Shown here: positions 60,666-64,000 of the stretch, piece by piece
Layout of the letters: each line of letters opens with the position of its first letter
Numbering within the stretch: position 1 is the first letter of the stretch
Notes under the pieces: generated by a model
What the model saw: the letters and a program-made list of their open reading frames with translations, nothing else
What the model was told of the DNA's origin: nothing
The model's database searches: none
From: Xanthocytophaga flava
GTDB taxonomy: Bacteria; Bacteroidota; Bacteroidia; Cytophagales; 172606-1
Assembly (NCBI GenBank): GCA_030068525.1
Contig: JASJOS010000015.1
Location: 1-64,000 of the forward strand
Reading direction: 5' to 3'
Length of the DNA stretch: 64,000 bases
Program-made: the position numbers and the translations under genes

Positions 60666-62192
60666 ATGAATAAACATTTACGGGCAATTATTCTTTCTTT
60701 TCTTTGTCTGCAAGCGATTGCACAAAGTAATGTTAAAGATAGTTTGTTGGCATCCTTGAAAAGATCAGAGATAGAACAACGTAGCTTCATTCTCATGGAG
60801 TTAGCTGAATTATATCAAACTTCTGATCCTGATTCATCCATAGTGTTGGCTAGAGAAGGCTTGGCTCTGGCTCGTCATATGAAGAATGCCGATAATATAG
60901 CATTGGGTCTTTACCGAATAGGAGTTGCGCATCGGATGAAAGGAGAATACAAAAAGTCAGAAGAATACTTTCTGAAGTCACTCGAAATCTGTAAAACCAT
61001 AAATAATGAGAAATTGATCGCTGCAAACTTAAATAGTATAGGCATTACTTATGTGGGGCTAGGGATATATAGCAAGGCATTGGAATTTTATTTACAAGCT
61101 TTGAAGAAAAGAGAAGAGGTACATGATTGGAAAGGAGTTGCAGCTACTTTAAGTAATATTGGTATTGTTCATACACAACAGAACAATTTTTCCAAAGCCT
61201 ATAATTGTCATGCACAAGCATTAAAGATACTTCATTCTATACCTGATTCCCGTCAGGATGCAGCTGTAGTACTTGATAATTTTGCCTATCTATACAAAAA
61301 GCAGGGCAACTATGTAAAAGCATTGGAAACCTATAATGCTATCTATAACACATTTATGTTAGTAGGAGATAAGGTAGGTGTACACTCTTGTTTATTGAAT
61401 ATGGGAGATATTTATTTGGAACAAGGTAATTCAATAAAGGCATATGAATATTATACTCAGGGATTACATCTGGCACAGGAGATAAATGCAAAGGATGCTA
61501 TTGCTCAGGATTTGATTGGGTTATCAAGAGTTTATTCTGTTACAGATAAACTTATTGACGGATTATCTGCTGCGGATAAGGCTTTGGAATTGGCTAAAGA
61601 AAGTGGCGCAAAACAGATTGTTAAACAGGCAAGCCTAATGTTATATAAGAAGCATAAAGAATTAAAAAACTATAATAAGGCTTTGTATTATTTTGAAGTG
61701 GCTCATGCTGTGGATGATAGTATTCTGGTGACAGAGAATGCCAAAGTTGGTTTTGCCTTGCAAGCTAATTATGATCTGGAAAAGAAACATACCCAGATGG
61801 CATCAGTACATCAGATCGCACAGAAAGCATTAACAAAATATGCTCAACAACATTACCTTTTTTTGGGAGTCTTATTGGGAATAGGGATAATTGTTTACTT
61901 ATTGATTCGTAACCTTCTACAGGAACGAAAGATAGATCAATTATTAGTAAAGCAAAAGATGTCAGAGTTAGCCTACCTGAATGCACATAAAATACGTGGA
62001 CCCGTTGCTTCAATTCTAGGGTTGGTTACCTTATATAATCGAACTAACCTTGCTGATGATTTTAACCAGGTTGTTATTAGTCATATTGATACTTCTGCAA
62101 AAGAATTAGACCGTATGATACACGAAGTGGCTAATAAGACACAATTGGTATATCAAATGCATGAACAGAGTGGGGAGAAAATAGAATTATAA
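60666..62192 (+). CDS. TPR-repeat sensor-like protein ending in a histidine-kinase dimerisation segment
   Basis: A signal peptide (MNKHLRAIILSFLCLQAIAQ) starts at 60666; the frame's earlier GTG at 60627 is less likely. Seven or so TPR units follow (for example ALGLYRIGVAHRMKGEYKKSEEYFLKSLE, AATLSNIGIVHTQQNNFSKAYNCHAQALK). A membrane helix comes next (about residues 394-414). Then YLNAHKIRGPVASILGLVTLYN resembles the HisKA phosphoacceptor helix (His441). The protein stops about 65 residues later, with no ATPase domain. It could be phosphorylated by a partner kinase, or be a degenerate kinase that only dimerises. Confidence 0.8.
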   Translation: MNKHLRAIILSFLCLQAIAQSNVKDSLLASLKRSEIEQRSFILMELAELYQTSDPDSSIVLAREGLALARHMKNADNIALGLYRIGVAHRMKGEYKKSEEYFLKSLEICKTINNEKLIAANLNSIGITYVGLGIYSKALEFYLQALKKREEVHDWKGVAATLSNIGIVHTQQNNFSKAYNCHAQALKILHSIPDSRQDAAVVLDNFAYLYKKQGNYVKALETYNAIYNTFMLVGDKVGVHSCLLNMGDIYLEQGNSIKAYEYYTQGLHLAQEINAKDAIAQDLIGLSRVYSVTDKLIDGLSAADKALELAKESGAKQIVKQASLMLYKKHKELKNYNKALYYFEVAHAVDDSILVTENAKVGFALQANYDLEKKHTQMASVHQIAQKALTKYAQQHYLFLGVLLGIGIIVYLLIRNLLQERKIDQLLVKQKMSELAYLNAHKIRGPVASILGLVTLYNRTNLADDFNQVVISHIDTSAKELDRMIHEVANKTQLVYQMHEQSGEKIEL

Positions 62193-62199
62193 ATCAATT

Positions 62200-62242
62200 A
62201 AAAAGAGAAAGGTTTTCTACCTTATAAAGCCTTTCTCTTTTT
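62200..62242. terminator. bidirectional terminator
   Basis: aaaaagagaaagg (62200-62212) pairs with cctttctcttttt (62230-62242) between the convergent TPR and PKD genes, with A/T tracts usable in both directions. Confidence 0.82.
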
Positions 62243-62252
62243 ATTTTTCAAG

Positions 62253-64000
62253 TTAGTTTACAATAATTTTCTTAACCAACTGCTGATTATCTCCTGAAAA
62301 AATAATTATATATAAGCCTTTACTAAAGGTGCTGAAATCAAATTGAGATTCATATGGGATATTTATTGTTTCATAGACTTTAGTTCCTGCAGAGTTATAA
62401 ATCTGCATTTTTACTTTTTCTATTGTCAATCCAACACTACGAATGATGTTTATAAAAGATGTTGTAGGGTTAGGTGAAACTTTTATGGCATCAGCTAGCT
62501 GATTTGTATTGCCAATAACTATCAGCTTTTTAGAAAGAGTATCAGAATTACCTACTGTATTGGTTGCCTGCAAAGAAACTATATATGTACCTTGTTTTGT
62601 AAAGGTATGTGCAGGATTTTGTTCTGTGCTAGTTGTACCGTCTCCAAAATCCCATAACCACTTAACTGCATTGCGACTCGAATCTGTGACTTTCAACATC
62701 TCATTCAGTGTCAGATCAAGCGTATCTTTATTAATAGAAAAGTTGGCTATATTCGTACGAGTGACTTGAATAGTGTCCGAATACATATCAATACATCCGT
62801 TGATATTAGTTGCCTGCAAAGAAACTATATATGTACCTTGTTTTGTAAAGGTATGTGCAGGATTTTGTTCTGTGCTAGTTGTACCGTCTCCAAAATCCCA
62901 TAACCACTTAACTGCATTGCGACTCGAATCTGTGACTTTCAACATCTCATTCAGTGTCAGATCAAGTGTGTCTTTATTGATAGAGAATCCTGCGTCAATA
63001 TGTAAGATTTTTATGGTTACAATAACAGGGTCACTCTCTACAATATAGTCGGATGCTGTAACATAAAAGATAGTATCTTTATAGATCCGTCCAAGATTAA
63101 ATGAAGTCCCAACAGCTAACAAGTCAAACTTTGTTGAATATAATCCATACACAGTTCCATTAGATGGCCTTAGTACAACCGAGTCCCCGGCACATATTGA
63201 AACTGGCTGAACTATCGGTTTAGGACTTAAAATTCCAGGGAAAACTTTTATTACCTGAGCAACACTATCCTGGCATCCTTTAGCATTTTCGCTTATTAGG
63301 GTTATTCGATAATCACCTTGTTTTGTATAGGTATGTGCAGGATTTTGTTCTGTGCTGGTTGTACCATCTCCAAAATTCCATAACCATTTCACCGCATCTG
63401 AAGTCATATTGGTAACCTGCAGAACATCCTGATCTGCAATGCCCAATGAATCTTTATTTATTTTAAAACGTGATTCAAATATATTGACACTTACAGCTAC
63501 AGGATCACTTTCATATAATGAATCGGCATTGGTTACAAAGAATGTAGTATCTTGTTCCACATGATCTATTTCCAGTTCGCTTCCTACAGAGAGTGCTTTT
63601 AATGTTCCATCGGCTTGTTTTTGATAAAACTTAAATGTTTGACCAGGTGAGGGTGTAAGCATAACTTTTGTACCCCGACAAGTTGTAACATTGGCGATTA
63701 CAGGTTTAGGACTACGATTGATTTCAATAAATTTAGTTAAGGCAGCATCTGCACTTTTCTGTAAGTCAGCTAAATTACTACCACCTAGTATAGCAAATGC
63801 TACTACGATAGAATCTCCATCCGCCAAATGTTCGATTTTAGCTGCCAGCATATGAGCGATATCATCCGTTGTGGTAGCTGTTTGGGCACGCCCAACCCCA
63901 CCACTGATTGCCTGAAATTTTTCTGTGTTAGAAAATCCATCAAAGACATTTATTCCGGATGTATTGTCAAAAGCATAATAATTAGGCATTTGTTCTGTCA
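62253..64000 (-). CDS. PKD-repeat protein with T9SS type A sorting domain (5' end beyond the window)
   Basis: The frame stays open to the right edge: no stop precedes the Met at 63989, so this is the 3' part of a larger gene. From the N-terminal side come GRAQTATTTDDIAHMLAAKIEHLADGDSIVVAF and ILGGSNLADLQKSADAAL, which I associate with the tail of subtilisin-like (S8) T9SS substrates. At least three PKD domains follow (each with VKWLWNFGDGTTSTEQNPAHTYTKQG or close variants), separated by other Ig-like segments. The last 80 residues form a T9SS sorting domain (VSPNPTTSFINI, IYNSAGTKVYE, FSKGLYIIIF). The protein would be exported through the type IX system and attached to the surface. The peptidase part is only inferred. 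Confidence 0.85.
   Translation of the reverse strand, partial: TEQMPNYYAFDNTSGINVFDGFSNTEKFQAISGGVGRAQTATTTDDIAHMLAAKIEHLADGDSIVVAFAILGGSNLADLQKSADAALTKFIEINRSPKPVIANVTTCRGTKVMLTPSPGQTFKFYQKQADGTLKALSVGSELEIDHVEQDTTFFVTNADSLYESDPVAVSVNIFESRFKINKDSLGIADQDVLQVTNMTSDAVKWLWNFGDGTTSTEQNPAHTYTKQGDYRITLISENAKGCQDSVAQVIKVFPGILSPKPIVQPVSICAGDSVVLRPSNGTVYGLYSTKFDLLAVGTSFNLGRIYKDTIFYVTASDYIVESDPVIVTIKILHIDAGFSINKDTLDLTLNEMLKVTDSSRNAVKWLWDFGDGTTSTEQNPAHTFTKQGTYIVSLQATNINGCIDMYSDTIQVTRTNIANFSINKDTLDLTLNEMLKVTDSSRNAVKWLWDFGDGTTSTEQNPAHTFTKQGTYIVSLQATNTVGNSDTLSKKLIVIGNTNQLADAIKVSPNPTTSFINIIRSVGLTIEKVKMQIYNSAGTKVYETINIPYESQFDFSTFSKGLYIIIFSGDNQQLVKKIIVN
62563..62720 (-). repeat. 158-bp exact repeat, copy nearest the 3' end
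   Basis: The DNA is identical to 62809-62966 over 158 bp (offset 246 bp). It encodes most of one PKD domain with its preceding linker. Differences start at the base after 62720. Confidence 0.93.
62809..62966 (-). repeat. 158-bp exact repeat, second copy
   Basis: This copy is identical to 62563-62720. A third, diverged relative lies around 63315-63395 (same PKD motif, several base changes). Exact identity between two coding copies implies recent duplication or gene conversion. Confidence 0.93.

Noticed and set aside
62509-63048. The repeated DNA as a mobile element
   Set aside because: The repeats are in-frame PKD domains of one protein, with no terminal inverted repeats or transposase.
1-64000. 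tRNA genes, CRISPR arrays, insertion sequences or phage genes
   Set aside because: No cloverleaf, regularly spaced repeat array, transposase or structural phage protein was found on reading both strands. A covariance-model scan would be needed to exclude small RNAs fully.

Overview
The window is chromosomal DNA of a member of the Bacteroidota, most probably of the order Cytophagales. The reasons are: AT-rich DNA with TTTG / TAnnTTTG promoter elements; a protein with a type IX secretion sorting domain; lipoproteins and outer-membrane proteins of Bacteroidota type; gene families typical of this group (biosynthetic arginine decarboxylase of the short type, DUF1573, AIM24/TIGR00266, M14 peptidases with a long C-terminal part, R2K-type ATP-grasp); and no sign of a plasmid, phage or insertion sequence. 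I found no tRNA, rRNA, CRISPR array or transposase.

Layout. 0-16 kb: mixed housekeeping and cell-surface genes (Rid-family protein, acyltransferase, DNA repair methyltransferase, M14 peptidase, arginine decarboxylase, a 48-residue lipoprotein, HAD phosphatase, chitinase, hexosaminidase, RecD-like helicase, Nudix hydrolase, aminoacyl-tRNA-protein transferase-like protein). 16.2-33.3 kb: a nearly complete early-cobalt (anaerobic-type) cobalamin pathway in three transcription units. An 11-gene minus-strand operon runs from a cobalamin riboswitch at about 27.4 kb down to 16.2 kb: cobalt transporter, SDR protein, cbiX, cbiL, a cbiH-cbiC fusion, bluB, a cbiE-cbiT fusion, a cbiG-cbiF fusion, cbiJ, cbiD, second metal transporter. 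A two-gene cbiA-cbiB unit lies upstream, and a divergent plus-strand unit encodes a PduX-like threonine kinase, cobyric acid synthase and a CobD-like decarboxylase. Together they cover sirohydrochlorin to adenosylcobinamide phosphate, except for corrinoid adenosylation; the nucleotide-loop assembly genes are not in the window.

33.4-36.7 kb: lspA, then the most interesting locus. A membrane-anchored class III nucleotide cyclase is followed 40 bp later by a protein joining an HD phosphohydrolase domain to a C-terminal membrane module resembling the Pycsar effector PycTM. The cyclase start codon lies inside one arm of a perfect 18-bp inverted repeat, and its two base-selecting positions are non-canonical. 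This looks like a cyclic-nucleotide signalling or Pycsar-like defence pair under translational control.

36.8-64 kb: PAP2 phosphatase, SdiA-regulated-like lipoprotein, a very long metallophosphoesterase/outer-membrane-barrel fusion with a possible kinase-like core, a MocR regulator divergent from a flavin-binding protein, a Ycf48-like propeller, AIM24 protein, gltX, an ATP-grasp/VOC/omega-amidase group, clpB, a Nat-type ABC exporter, an ECF sigma/anti-sigma/secreted-protein operon, a GreA-C-like protein, a TPR protein ending in a histidine-kinase dimerisation segment without an ATPase domain, and a PKD-repeat protein with a T9SS tail that runs off the right edge. Many convergent or tandem gene ends carry clear stem-loop terminators.
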